5,492 nt of DNA, taken from CAZNLS01 sp964573895. GTDB lineage: Bacteria; Acidobacteriota; Aminicenantia; UBA2199. The DNA is taken from positions 1 through 5,492 of the forward strand of contig CAZNLS010000144.1 of NCBI GenBank assembly GCA_964573895.1, in the 5' to 3' direction. Positions 1-5,492 of this stretch are shown here, piece after piece (within the stretch, counting starts at the first letter, position 1; each line of letters starts with the position of its first letter). Made by a program: the position numbers and the translations under genes. The notes beneath the pieces were generated by a model, which saw only the letters and a list, made by a program, of their open reading frames with translations, was not told the DNA's origin and ran no database searches.

Positions 1-616
1 CAAGATTAACTTGATAATTCTTAATTATAGCTTTTTGGCCTTTTTCGGTTAAAACGCCTATAATCCTGAAGGGGATATTACGTATCCGTATCCTCATTCC
101 TATTGGATCCTGGTCTTCAAAAAGTTCGTCTGCTACCGTTTTTCCGATCACTGCAATTTTTCTCCTCGATTTTATATCTCTCTCAGAGAAAAAAGTGCCG
201 CTTCCAAGAGGCCAGTCCTTTATTTTCAGATAGTTTTCGGAGACACCCTGGATAGTTGTCGACCAGTTTTTGCTGTTACCTATAACCTGCCCCTGTGCAA
301 CTACGTAAGGTGAGAAATACTTTATTAACGTGGATTCTTCTTTGAGCCTCTTTATATCCGTTAAGGACAATGTATTAAGACTTGCGGCGCCCCTGTTAAC
401 ACCATGCATATTTCCGGATCCCGGCCTTACAATGAGAAGGTTTGTTCCGAGAGAGGATATCTGTTTTTCAATACTTGCAGTCGCCCCTTTTCCGACTGAC
501 ACAAGGGCTATTACGGCTCCGACACCAATAATAATTCCAAGCATTGTCAGGAGACTTCTCATTCTGTTCTTCAATATACTTTTAAAAGCAACTTTAGTAA
601 GATTCTTCCATCTCAT
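1..616 (-). CDS. MacB/FtsX-type ABC transporter permease, N-terminal half (cut by window edge)
   Basis: Inner-membrane permease subunit of the tripartite efflux pump. 205 codons are visible from the ATG at 616-614, and the frame is still open at base 1. Separate permeases of this family are usually about 400 residues, so roughly half is present. Seen: a basic N-terminus (RWKNLTKVAFKSILKNRMRS), then a hydrophobic helix at about residues 21-41 (LLTMLGIIIGVGAVIALVSVG). This is followed by the periplasmic MacB_PCD-type domain, with GTNLLIVRPGS at 57-67, SPYV and the IQGVSENYLKIKDWPLGSGTFF stretch at about 122-143, AVIGKTVADELF at 155-166, DPIG at 170-173, and PFRIIGVLTEKGQ at 182-194. The remaining transmembrane helices lie outside the window. 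The start follows the ATPase stop by one base (TGA-A-ATG) and has a GGGAGG Shine-Dalgarno inside the ATPase's last codons, so translation is probably coupled. The substrate is unknown; the family exports macrolides, peptides, siderophores or lipoproteins. A LolC/E-like role is less likely because an adaptor and a TolC homologue are adjacent. Confidence 0.92.
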   Translation of the reverse strand, partial: MRWKNLTKVAFKSILKNRMRSLLTMLGIIIGVGAVIALVSVGKGATASIEKQISSLGTNLLIVRPGSGNMHGVNRGAASLNTLSLTDIKRLKEESTLIKYFSPYVVAQGQVIGNSKNWSTTIQGVSENYLKIKDWPLGSGTFFSERDIKSRRKIAVIGKTVADELFEDQDPIGMRIRIRNIPFRIIGVLTEKGQKAIIKNYQVNL

Positions 617-617
617 T

Positions 618-1388
618 TCAGGCCTCCCTTCCGGAATTTCCGTTGAGAAAGTTATTTTCCCGTATAGAAATATCATTATAATCTTTCCCTGCATCTTTCC
701 TGTTTTTAATCGGTTCATCCTTGATCTTAATTCCATCTTTAAGAACGACAACTCTTTTTGCATATAGGGCAAGTTCCGATTCGTGAGTAACAAGGATGAT
801 TGTAATCCCCTTTCTGTTAAGCTCCTGAAACAGATGCATTATTTCGGAAGATGTTTTTGAATCAAGGTTTCCGGTTGGTTCATCAGCGAGAATGATAGTC
901 GGTTCATTTATCAAAGCTCTGGCCAGTGCAACTCTCTGCTGCTGCCCACCCGACATCTGGTTTGGTTCATGTTTCATACGATCTTTTAATCCGACCATCT
1001 CAAGTACTTTAATACCTTTTTCTTTGAAACCTGAAATATGATGTGTCCTATTGTAGAGCAGCGGCATTGTAACATTTTCAAGTGCAGTAGACCGTGAAAG
1101 AAGATTGAACCCCTGGAAAACAAATCCTATCATTTCGTTCCTGATATCAGCAAGTTGACTCTTTTTCATATCATTTACTTTAGTACCATTCAGAGTATAT
1201 GAACCTTCTGTGGCAGTATCCAGACATCCTATGATATTCATCAATGTTGATTTTCCTGAACCTGAAGCACCCATTATTGCAACAAATTCTCCCTCTTTAA
1301 CGTTGAGGTCAACACCTCTTAATGCATGGACCTGGACATCCCCCATATGATAAATTTTTTTTATATTTTTTAATTCTATTTTATCCAT
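618..1388 (-). CDS. MacB/LolD-type ABC transporter ATP-binding protein
   Basis: Cytoplasmic ATPase (256 aa) that would drive the FtsX-type permease encoded just downstream. All nucleotide-binding motifs are intact: Walker A GASGSGKST at residues 40-48, Q-loop Q92 in FVFQGFNLL, ABC signature SGGQQ at 146-150 followed by QRVALARAL, Walker B IILAD with catalytic E170 (LADEPT), D-loop GNLDS at 173-177, and H-loop H202 (VTHES). The N-terminal IELKNIKKIYHMGDVQVHALRGVDL pattern and ERM/MIGFVFQ region are typical of the LolD/MacB/FtsE subgroup. The core ends near residue 227 (KDGIKIKDEPI). A polar tail of about 29 residues follows that is not part of the nucleotide-binding fold. The ATG at 1388 lies 17 bp after the adaptor's stop, with only a weak GGA-containing ribosome site. 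In E. coli MacB this domain is fused to the permease; here it is a separate gene. LolD is the main alternative, but the operon partners favour MacAB-type efflux. Confidence 0.95.
   Translation of the reverse strand: MDKIELKNIKKIYHMGDVQVHALRGVDLNVKEGEFVAIMGASGSGKSTLMNIIGCLDTATEGSYTLNGTKVNDMKKSQLADIRNEMIGFVFQGFNLLSRSTALENVTMPLLYNRTHHISGFKEKGIKVLEMVGLKDRMKHEPNQMSGGQQQRVALARALINEPTIILADEPTGNLDSKTSSEIMHLFQELNRKGITIILVTHESELALYAKRVVVLKDGIKIKDEPIKNRKDAGKDYNDISIRENNFLNGNSGREA
623..628 (-). promoter_or_regulatory. Shine-Dalgarno of the permease gene, inside the ATPase coding end
   Basis: GGGAGG on the minus strand (within GGAAGGGAGG), six bases before the permease ATG at 616. It overlaps the ATPase codons for Gly-Arg-Glu. 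With the TGA-A-ATG junction it supports the chosen permease start and suggests the two subunits are translated in a coupled fashion. Confidence 0.75.
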
Positions 1389-1405
1389 TTTTATTCCGGT
1401 GAATT

Positions 1406-2635
1406 TTATTTTCGACCTCTGGGTGGACCAAACAGTCTGAATCCTGAGCTTTTTTTAGAAGAACTGTTCTTCCCTGATTTATCATATCCTATGATAACAT
1501 TCGTACTTTCTTTGATGGTTTTACTTTTCAGTATCTCACTGTTTCTGGCATCGGATACTCCCTTAATAAAGAAAGCAATAAAAGGTCTTCCCGAATCATC
1601 TATGCAAAAAACTCTTTCTCTTTCCCTGCTTTTCGATGATTGATTACCGGTAATTTTCGATAAATTGCCGGGGTTTTTTATACCTTTTAAAAGTTTGTCA
1701 CGATATTTTTTTATCATTTCAGCAGGTGGGTTAAAAGTTACAGCACTATTGGGGATAATTAAAACGTTTCTTCGTTCTTCTATCAGGAAATCGACAGTAG
1801 CAGTCATCCCCGGGAGAAGAAGGCCTTCTTTATTATCAGCGTTGATCACTACGGTATAGTTAACAACATTCTGAATTGTCTGAGGTTGTAACCTTATTTG
1901 CTGAACCTTTCCCTTAAACTGTTTGTCCGGAAAAGCCTGAACCGTAAAACGTACATTCTGATTTTTTTTTATCTGACCTATATCACTCTCATCAACATCT
2001 GCTTCAATCTGCATATCTTTGAGGTCTTTAGCAATAACAAATAATTTCGGAGCCTGGAAACTGGCTGCAATTGTCTGACCTTCATCTATTATTCTCTCGA
2101 TCACTATCCCGTCTATCGGTGAATATATTTCAGTATAATTCAGATTAGTTTTTGCCCTGTTAAGTGCAGCAAGGGCTATTTGGTAGTCAGCTTTTGCAGT
2201 CTCATAATTTGTCTTTGTCTGCAGGAATTCAGTTTCGGAAAGGTGACCCTTTTTAAAAAGCGGCCTGTCTCTTTCAAGTTCGGATTTTGTCTGCTGTAAT
2301 CTTGCTCTTGCTTTCATTAATCCGGCTTCAGAATTTTCAACTGCTGATTCATATAGAGTTTTGTCCAGGACTGCAAGTAGTTCGTTTTTTTTTACCTTAT
2401 CGTTGTAATCAACATAGATCTTTTTAATAATTCCAGAAACCTGAGAACCGACATCCACCGTTTCAACGGCACTGAGAGTACCGGTGCTGGATACAATGTT
2501 TTCTATATCTCCTTTTTTTACTTCACTGATCCTAAAATGTCCGGACCCATTTTCCTGAGACCTGTTTCTAAACAGAAAAAAGAGTACCAATACTGCCAAA
2601 ATAAGGCCTGAAATAATTAAAATTTTCTTCTTCAT
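1406..2635 (-). CDS. MacA/HlyD-family periplasmic adaptor (membrane fusion protein)
   Basis: Periplasmic adaptor (409 aa) that would bridge the MacB-type pump and the outer-membrane channel. Seen in order: a Lys-rich N-terminus and membrane anchor at residues 5-22 (uncleaved, no lipobox Cys); first half of the lipoyl/barrel-sandwich domain at about 52-91 (VDVGSQVSGIIKKIYVDYND); an alpha-helical hairpin at about 94-165; second lipoyl half with YSPIDGIVIERIIDEGQTI at 171-189; a beta-barrel domain at about 196-285 containing LPGMTATVDF; and a membrane-proximal domain starting at VLIIPNSAV. The hairpin tip carries R122-x3-L126-x6-S133, the conserved TolC-docking pattern of MacA/AcrA-type adaptors. 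An insertion at about 305-340, rich in Lys, Asn and Ser, splits the membrane-proximal domain before VFCIDDSGRPF. The protein ends in a Ser/Lys/Gly/Arg-rich tail. The start overlaps the upstream stop as ATGA and has a perfect GGAGGT eight bases away. MacA-like rather than RND-type is inferred from the adjacent ABC genes. Confidence 0.94.
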   Translation of the reverse strand: MKKKILIISGLILAVLVLFFLFRNRSQENGSGHFRISEVKKGDIENIVSSTGTLSAVETVDVGSQVSGIIKKIYVDYNDKVKKNELLAVLDKTLYESAVENSEAGLMKARARLQQTKSELERDRPLFKKGHLSETEFLQTKTNYETAKADYQIALAALNRAKTNLNYTEIYSPIDGIVIERIIDEGQTIAASFQAPKLFVIAKDLKDMQIEADVDESDIGQIKKNQNVRFTVQAFPDKQFKGKVQQIRLQPQTIQNVVNYTVVINADNKEGLLLPGMTATVDFLIEERRNVLIIPNSAVTFNPPAEMIKKYRDKLLKGIKNPGNLSKITGNQSSKSRERERVFCIDDSGRPFIAFFIKGVSDARNSEILKSKTIKESTNVIIGYDKSGKNSSSKKSSGFRLFGPPRGRK

Positions 2636-4041
2636 TTTTTTCTACCTCCGTTCTTTCCTTCGATTATTGAAAACAGCTGTTCGATATCTCCGGAATAATA
2701 ATAGACTGCCGCTTTTCTTGTTAAAAGGTTATATTTTGCCTTTATAAGATCAAATCCGGCCTGCTTATAAAGTGCTTGTGCCTGAGTCAATTCAGAAATA
2801 GTTGAAGCATTTACATTATAGCGGTCACGGATACTCTGAAGTGCAGCTTTAGAATATTTGAGCTGACTTTCCGCCGAATCAATCTGTCCTATTGCCGTTT
2901 TATAATTTTCAACAGCTTGTTTAACTTCGGTTTTTATCTGCCTTAAAATTTTTTCCAATTCAAGTTTATCATTATCCAATTGAATTTTTGCATAAGAAAC
3001 ACTGTTTCTTACAGAATTTTTATTAAAGATAGGTATTGACAGATTAAGTCCTGCATTGATTGCGGGACTATTTTTTAATAACTGGTCTGGAAAGGAATAA
3101 ACAGTATTAAGTCCGGAATAATCTGATGTCAGGTTTACAAAAAAAGACAATTTTGGCCAATATCCTGATTTTGCCACAACAATACTCTTATAATCAGCAG
3201 AAAGCTTACTAGTCTGTGCTGAGAGATCATACCTCATTTTAAAGGCTGTCTCTAATATTTTTTTTAAATTCAATTTATCAATGGTTTTAAGTGTTCCCGG
3301 AATGACAGGATCTTCAAGTGAAAAATAATCAATGCTTTTAAATCCCAGAATTTTATTTAATTCAAGCTTGGCTGTTATAAAACTTTGTTCAGCATCTATC
3401 AGATTGAGTTTTGAATTAGATATGTTAGCTTTCTGCTGATACAGGTCGGTTATAGGTTTCTTGCCTGCCTTAAAAAAATCATTTATTTTTTTCAATAAAA
3501 TACTTTGAGCATCAAGATTCTCCTTCTCAACGCTAATAAACTCTTTAGCAATTAAAGTATTGATATATTTCTGCAAAGTCAGAAATGCGACATCCTGTTT
3601 GAAACGCAGATGATTTCGTGATGTTGATTCTCTTTTTAATTCAGCTTCCCTTAATGAAGCAATATTATAAAATCCGTTGAAAATATTCAGATTTGAGGAT
3701 ATTGAAAAATTAAAGTTGCTGTAATCTGTGGTTAAATAATCTTCTGAAGCATTACTTGAGCTCTTAGTCCACCTGTGAGTGAAACTGGAATTGGCATTTA
3801 AGTCAGGAAGAAAAGCGGATTTTTTTGCATTTACATCAATATTAGCCATATCAATCGAATTTTTCGATTGTTTAAATGACGGATAGTTTTGTAAAGCTAT
3901 TTTAATTGCTTTTCCGAGTGAAAGGTTCTTATGTTGTTCAGCAATTATGTTTCCGTTAAATACAGTAAAAAGAAGGAGTGAAAAAACAGGGATTAGTGCA
4001 ATGCCGGATCTGAACCTGTTCGACTTTGAATAAGAATTCAT
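2632..4041 (-). CDS. TolC-family outer-membrane efflux protein
   Basis: Outer-membrane exit duct (469 aa, normal for the family) of the tripartite pump. The N-terminus has a basic region and a hydrophobic stretch at residues 13-29; signal peptidase I cleavage is likely after A34 (NIIA|EQ). There is no lipobox Cys, so it is not an OprM-type lipoprotein. The two internal OEP repeats are visible. Repeat 1 begins LSLGKAIKIALQNYPSFKQSK (40-60) and includes FLPDLNANSSFTH (77-89) and the beta segment NLNIFNGF. Repeat 2 begins LNLKKILETAFKMRYDLSAQ (257-276) and includes GYWPKLSFFVNLTSDYSG (293-310) and NLSIPIFN (333-340). Long heptad-rich helices at about 135-235 and 345-450 fit the periplasmic coiled-coil tunnel. 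It is the first gene of the pump group, lies 106 bp after the kinase, and has a strong GGGAGGT ribosome site. The C-terminus overlaps the adaptor gene by 4 bp. Its position upstream of a MacA-like adaptor makes it the dedicated channel. Confidence 0.94.
   Translation of the reverse strand: MNSYSKSNRFRSGIALIPVFSLLLFTVFNGNIIAEQHKNLSLGKAIKIALQNYPSFKQSKNSIDMANIDVNAKKSAFLPDLNANSSFTHRWTKSSSNASEDYLTTDYSNFNFSISSNLNIFNGFYNIASLREAELKRESTSRNHLRFKQDVAFLTLQKYINTLIAKEFISVEKENLDAQSILLKKINDFFKAGKKPITDLYQQKANISNSKLNLIDAEQSFITAKLELNKILGFKSIDYFSLEDPVIPGTLKTIDKLNLKKILETAFKMRYDLSAQTSKLSADYKSIVVAKSGYWPKLSFFVNLTSDYSGLNTVYSFPDQLLKNSPAINAGLNLSIPIFNKNSVRNSVSYAKIQLDNDKLELEKILRQIKTEVKQAVENYKTAIGQIDSAESQLKYSKAALQSIRDRYNVNASTISELTQAQALYKQAGFDLIKAKYNLLTRKAAVYYYSGDIEQLFSIIEGKNGGRKK
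2644..2649 (-). promoter_or_regulatory. Shine-Dalgarno of the adaptor gene, inside the outer-membrane gene
   Basis: A perfect GGAGGT on the minus strand, eight bases before the adaptor ATG at 2635. It overlaps the Gly-Gly-Arg codons at the end of the TolC-family gene. Together with the ATGA stop/start overlap it fixes the adaptor start and indicates translational coupling. Confidence 0.8.
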
Positions 4042-4046
4042 TTTTT

Positions 4047-4053
4047 ACCTCCC
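4047..4053 (-). promoter_or_regulatory. Shine-Dalgarno of the TolC-family gene
   Basis: GGGAGGT on the minus strand, five bases before the ATG at 4041. It is a strong match to the anti-Shine-Dalgarno and supports this start, which also gives a proper signal peptide. Confidence 0.8.
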
Positions 4054-4078
4054 GGTAGCCAGATTTTTTCTGCCCACT

Positions 4079-4108
4079 CTAATATTAATTAAACGTTTAA
4101 AATGTTAA
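4079..4108 (-). promoter_or_regulatory. Candidate sigma-70-type promoter of the efflux genes
   Basis: Read on the minus strand, TTAACA at 4108-4103 (five of six bases of TTGACA) is followed after 18 bases by TATTAG at 4084-4079 (four of six of TATAAT). Transcription would begin roughly 30 bases before the TolC-family ATG. The region is very AT-rich, so chance matches are likely. The arrangement is plausible because the -35 lies inside the last of the 11-bp repeats, as in promoters activated by PhoB/OmpR-type regulators. Confidence 0.3.
4089..4100. promoter_or_regulatory. 12-bp perfect palindrome TTAAACGTTTAA
   Basis: A perfect inverted repeat with no spacer, in the gap between the kinase and the TolC-family gene. 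It falls inside the spacer of the candidate promoter, where a dimeric repressor could block RNA polymerase. It has no GC-rich stem and no suitable loop, so it is not a terminator. An operator role is inference only; AT-rich gaps often hold such palindromes by chance. Confidence 0.3.
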
Positions 4109-4132
4109 TGAAAAATGACTGAAATGTTACAA
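4100..4132 (-). repeat. Three tandem 11-bp direct repeats, candidate response-regulator box
   Basis: On the minus strand the units are TTGTAACATTT (4132-4122), CAGTCATTTTT (4121-4111) and CATTAACATTT (4110-4100). The outer two match at 8 of 11 positions (shared TAACATTT); the middle one is more divergent but keeps the T, A and TTT positions. Spacing of 11 bp, one DNA turn, is the known arrangement for OmpR/PhoB-family dimers binding head-to-tail. The array lies about 60 bp before the TolC-family start and touches the candidate -35, directly after the histidine kinase gene. The repeat is seen; binding by the kinase's partner regulator is inferred. Confidence 0.45.
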
Positions 4133-4139
4133 ATTGTAA
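4127..4139. promoter_or_regulatory. 13-bp palindrome TTACAAATTGTAA
   Basis: Inverted repeat of TTACAA and TTGTAA around a single central A, nine bases downstream of the kinase stop codon. It overlaps the first of the 11-bp repeats. It may be an operator half of the regulatory region or a chance feature of AT-rich sequence. As an RNA hairpin it would have no adequate loop, so a terminator is not supported. Confidence 0.25.
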
Positions 4140-4147
4140 TAGATGAA

Positions 4148-5467
4148 TTATTTGAGAATTTTGAATTTCAGATATACGGTTGTTCCGGCTCCTTTGGAAC
4201 TTTTTATTGATATCTCTCCTCTATGTGCATCCATGATCTTTTTACAAAGGCTCAAACCCAAGCCGTATCCTCCAGTGTTTTTTGATCTGGATTTGTCAAT
4301 TCTGTAGAATGGTTCGAATATATTGGAAAGTTCATTTTCAGAGATTCCCGGACCGAAATCAGTTATTTTAACGGTTATATCCCTTTCGTTTTCATTAATA
4401 GATATTTCAACCGGATTATCCTGATCTTTGCTGAATTTGACGGCATTGCCTATAATGTTTTTCAATAAAATTTTTACTCTTTCAGGATCTGCCTTTAAAA
4501 AAGTCTCCTTTTTCACGGCCTTCAATTTCACTCCGGGAGTACTATTTTTCATCTCTCTTATAATACCTTTGACAATATTGTTCAGGTTGAAATTCTTAAT
4601 TCTCAGGGAGCCGTAAGGGCTGTTCAACCTCTCTGTCTCCAAAAGCTCTGCAGCCATTTTTTCAATTTCGGAGATATCATCTTCAATACTTTGCCGGGCT
4701 TCACTATCATTGATAAATTCAAGAGCAACTTTGATCCTTGTCAAAGGAGATCTCAACTCATGGCTAACATCCATCAGAAGCTGATCCCTTGCTTTGATCA
4801 TCTTTTTTATCTCTGAAGACATAGAATTAAATGAGTTGATAAGTTCACCAAACTCATCATTGCTTTTTTGGTCTATTTTATATTCGATATTTCCCGATCT
4901 TAACTGTTTAACACCCTGTTCAAGGGTTTTTACAGGATTCAGAATTTTTTTAATAATAAAATACATTCCGGTAATTACTATTGAGATAAATATAATAAAA
5001 AAGAGCATGAAGAGGGTAGCAATGTATCTGAAATTTTCTCTTTCGGAATGGAGGATAAAGAGATAACTGCCGCTTTTTTTTATGATATTAATGGCAGGAC
5101 CTTTTTTTGTAAATCCCACTTTTATTCGGGATATTCCATTGTACACATGAAGATTTTCTGTTTTTAATTTAAGTATAGAGCTGTTGCTTGCCCATTGGAA
5201 CCCGGGGGACCTGTACCGGATCTGTATTTCAAGTTTTCGGGATATTGTTCTTGCTTTCTTTACATTGAACGGTTCCCCGATTTCGTTAATAAGAAGTTCG
5301 ACATGGTTTACTGAATTCCTGAGAATTTTAGGGAATCCTCTGGAAAAAAAAAAGATCCGATGTGAAATGACAAGGTAACCAATTGTTAATATCAGCGATG
5401 TAACAAAGAGAATAAATATTTTTATAAAGAGCTTTTTTCTGATCTTTTGATACCACGGGTATGTCAT
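4148..5467 (-). CDS. Two-component sensor histidine kinase (HAMP, HisKA, HATPase_c)
   Basis: Inner-membrane sensor kinase (439 aa) expected to phosphorylate an OmpR-class response regulator. Seen in order: a basic N-terminus; transmembrane helix 1 at about residues 14-35; a periplasmic sensor region at about 36-147; transmembrane helix 2 at about 148-172; and HAMP at about 173-225 (ILNPVKTLEQGVKQLRSGN, then NDEFGELINSFNSM). The HisKA domain has the H-box SHELRSPLTRIK with phospho-acceptor H236. The HATPase_c domain has N-box NIIGNAVKFS (N337/N341), G1 DFGPGI at 370-375, F-box FEPFYR at 384-389 and G2 GYGLGL at 400-405, all intact. The ATG at 5467 is the first possible start because a TAG lies in frame three codons upstream. 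An AGGAAG lies 12 bases away, a longish spacing. The CpxA/RstB-like layout and the following pump genes suggest it controls efflux in response to an envelope signal. The ligand is unknown. Codons 39-42 contain a run of ten T. Confidence 0.95.
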   Translation of the reverse strand: MTYPWYQKIRKKLFIKIFILFVTSLILTIGYLVISHRIFFFSRGFPKILRNSVNHVELLINEIGEPFNVKKARTISRKLEIQIRYRSPGFQWASNSSILKLKTENLHVYNGISRIKVGFTKKGPAINIIKKSGSYLFILHSERENFRYIATLFMLFFIIFISIVITGMYFIIKKILNPVKTLEQGVKQLRSGNIEYKIDQKSNDEFGELINSFNSMSSEIKKMIKARDQLLMDVSHELRSPLTRIKVALEFINDSEARQSIEDDISEIEKMAAELLETERLNSPYGSLRIKNFNLNNIVKGIIREMKNSTPGVKLKAVKKETFLKADPERVKILLKNIIGNAVKFSKDQDNPVEISINENERDITVKITDFGPGISENELSNIFEPFYRIDKSRSKNTGGYGLGLSLCKKIMDAHRGEISIKSSKGAGTTVYLKFKILK

Positions 5468-5492
5468 ATGAATCTACATCTTCCTGGATATG
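5464..5492 (-). CDS. Possible C-terminal end of an upstream gene (response regulator?), cut by window edge
   Basis: Only 29 bases are visible, so the gene is inferred from context. One frame reads YPGRCRFI and stops with TGA at 5466-5464, overlapping the kinase ATG as ATGA, the same junction type as between the channel and adaptor genes. Another frame reads ISRKM and stops with TAG at 5476-5474, eight bases short of the kinase. OmpR-family regulators commonly end shortly after a GxGYxx motif, and such a gene usually precedes a kinase of this type. Either tail could fit, but neither shows the motif itself. I cannot choose between them. Confidence 0.25.

Noticed and set aside
1..13. Terminal inverted repeat of a mobile element (CAAG-ATTAA-CTTG)
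   Set aside because: It is only four bases per arm, lies inside a coding frame, and has no partner or transposase in the window.
330..767. Plus-strand open frame of 145 codons
   Set aside because: It lies antisense to the permease and ATPase genes, shows no family motif, and its hydrophobic composition follows from complementing those genes.
618..1388. Fused ATPase-permease MacB broken by a frameshift
   Set aside because: The ATPase ends in a proper stop, and the permease has its own ATG and a good Shine-Dalgarno with the usual N-terminal basic/hydrophobic start. Two separate genes explain it better.
4042..4147. Rho-independent terminator after the kinase
   Set aside because: Neither palindrome has a GC-rich stem with a loop and trailing T run on the minus strand. 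Read-through from kinase to pump genes therefore remains possible.
4794..5066. Plus-strand open frame of 90 codons opposite the kinase
   Set aside because: It is antisense to the conserved HAMP and membrane region of the kinase. Its apparent Ile/Phe richness is a mirror of Lys/Asn codons on the coding strand. The shorter plus-strand frames at 1665-1859, 4428-4616 and 5184-5378 are rejected for the same reason.

Overview
The window reads as one stretch of an AT-rich, Gram-negative chromosome. All genes lie on the minus strand, so transcription runs from high to low coordinates. The envelope type is inferred from an outer-membrane TolC-family channel, a periplasmic adaptor and a MacB-type inner-membrane pump. 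I cannot place the organism more precisely. The Lys/Asn/Ile-rich proteins and abundant A/T homopolymers fit a low-GC lineage and give no sign of recent transfer of one gene relative to the others.

Layout in transcription order: (1) 5492-5464, the last codons of an upstream gene, possibly a response regulator, cut by the window edge; (2) 5467-4148, a membrane sensor histidine kinase; (3) 4147-4042, the only real intergenic gap, about 106 bp, carrying three helically phased 11-bp direct repeats, two short palindromes, a candidate promoter and a strong Shine-Dalgarno; (4) 4041-2632, a TolC-type outer-membrane efflux protein; (5) 2635-1406, a MacA/HlyD-type periplasmic adaptor; (6) 1388-618, a MacB/LolD-type ABC ATPase; (7) 616-1, the first half of the matching FtsX/MacB-type permease, cut by the window edge.

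The last four genes are tightly packed (4-bp overlap, 17-bp gap, 1-bp gap) and encode all parts of a tripartite ABC efflux pump. The permease and ATPase would form the inner-membrane motor, the adaptor the periplasmic bridge, and the TolC homologue the outer-membrane exit duct. Unlike E. coli MacB, where ATPase and permease are one polypeptide, the two are separate genes here. The kinase sits directly upstream, and repeats of OmpR/PhoB-box geometry lie between it and the pump genes. This suggests a two-component system that senses envelope stress or a pump substrate and controls the pump.

I found no mobile element, RNA gene, CRISPR array or clear terminator. The gene set belongs to well-known families. 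The parts most worth a second look are the intergenic regulatory region, the undefined sensor domain of the kinase, and the features at the two window edges.
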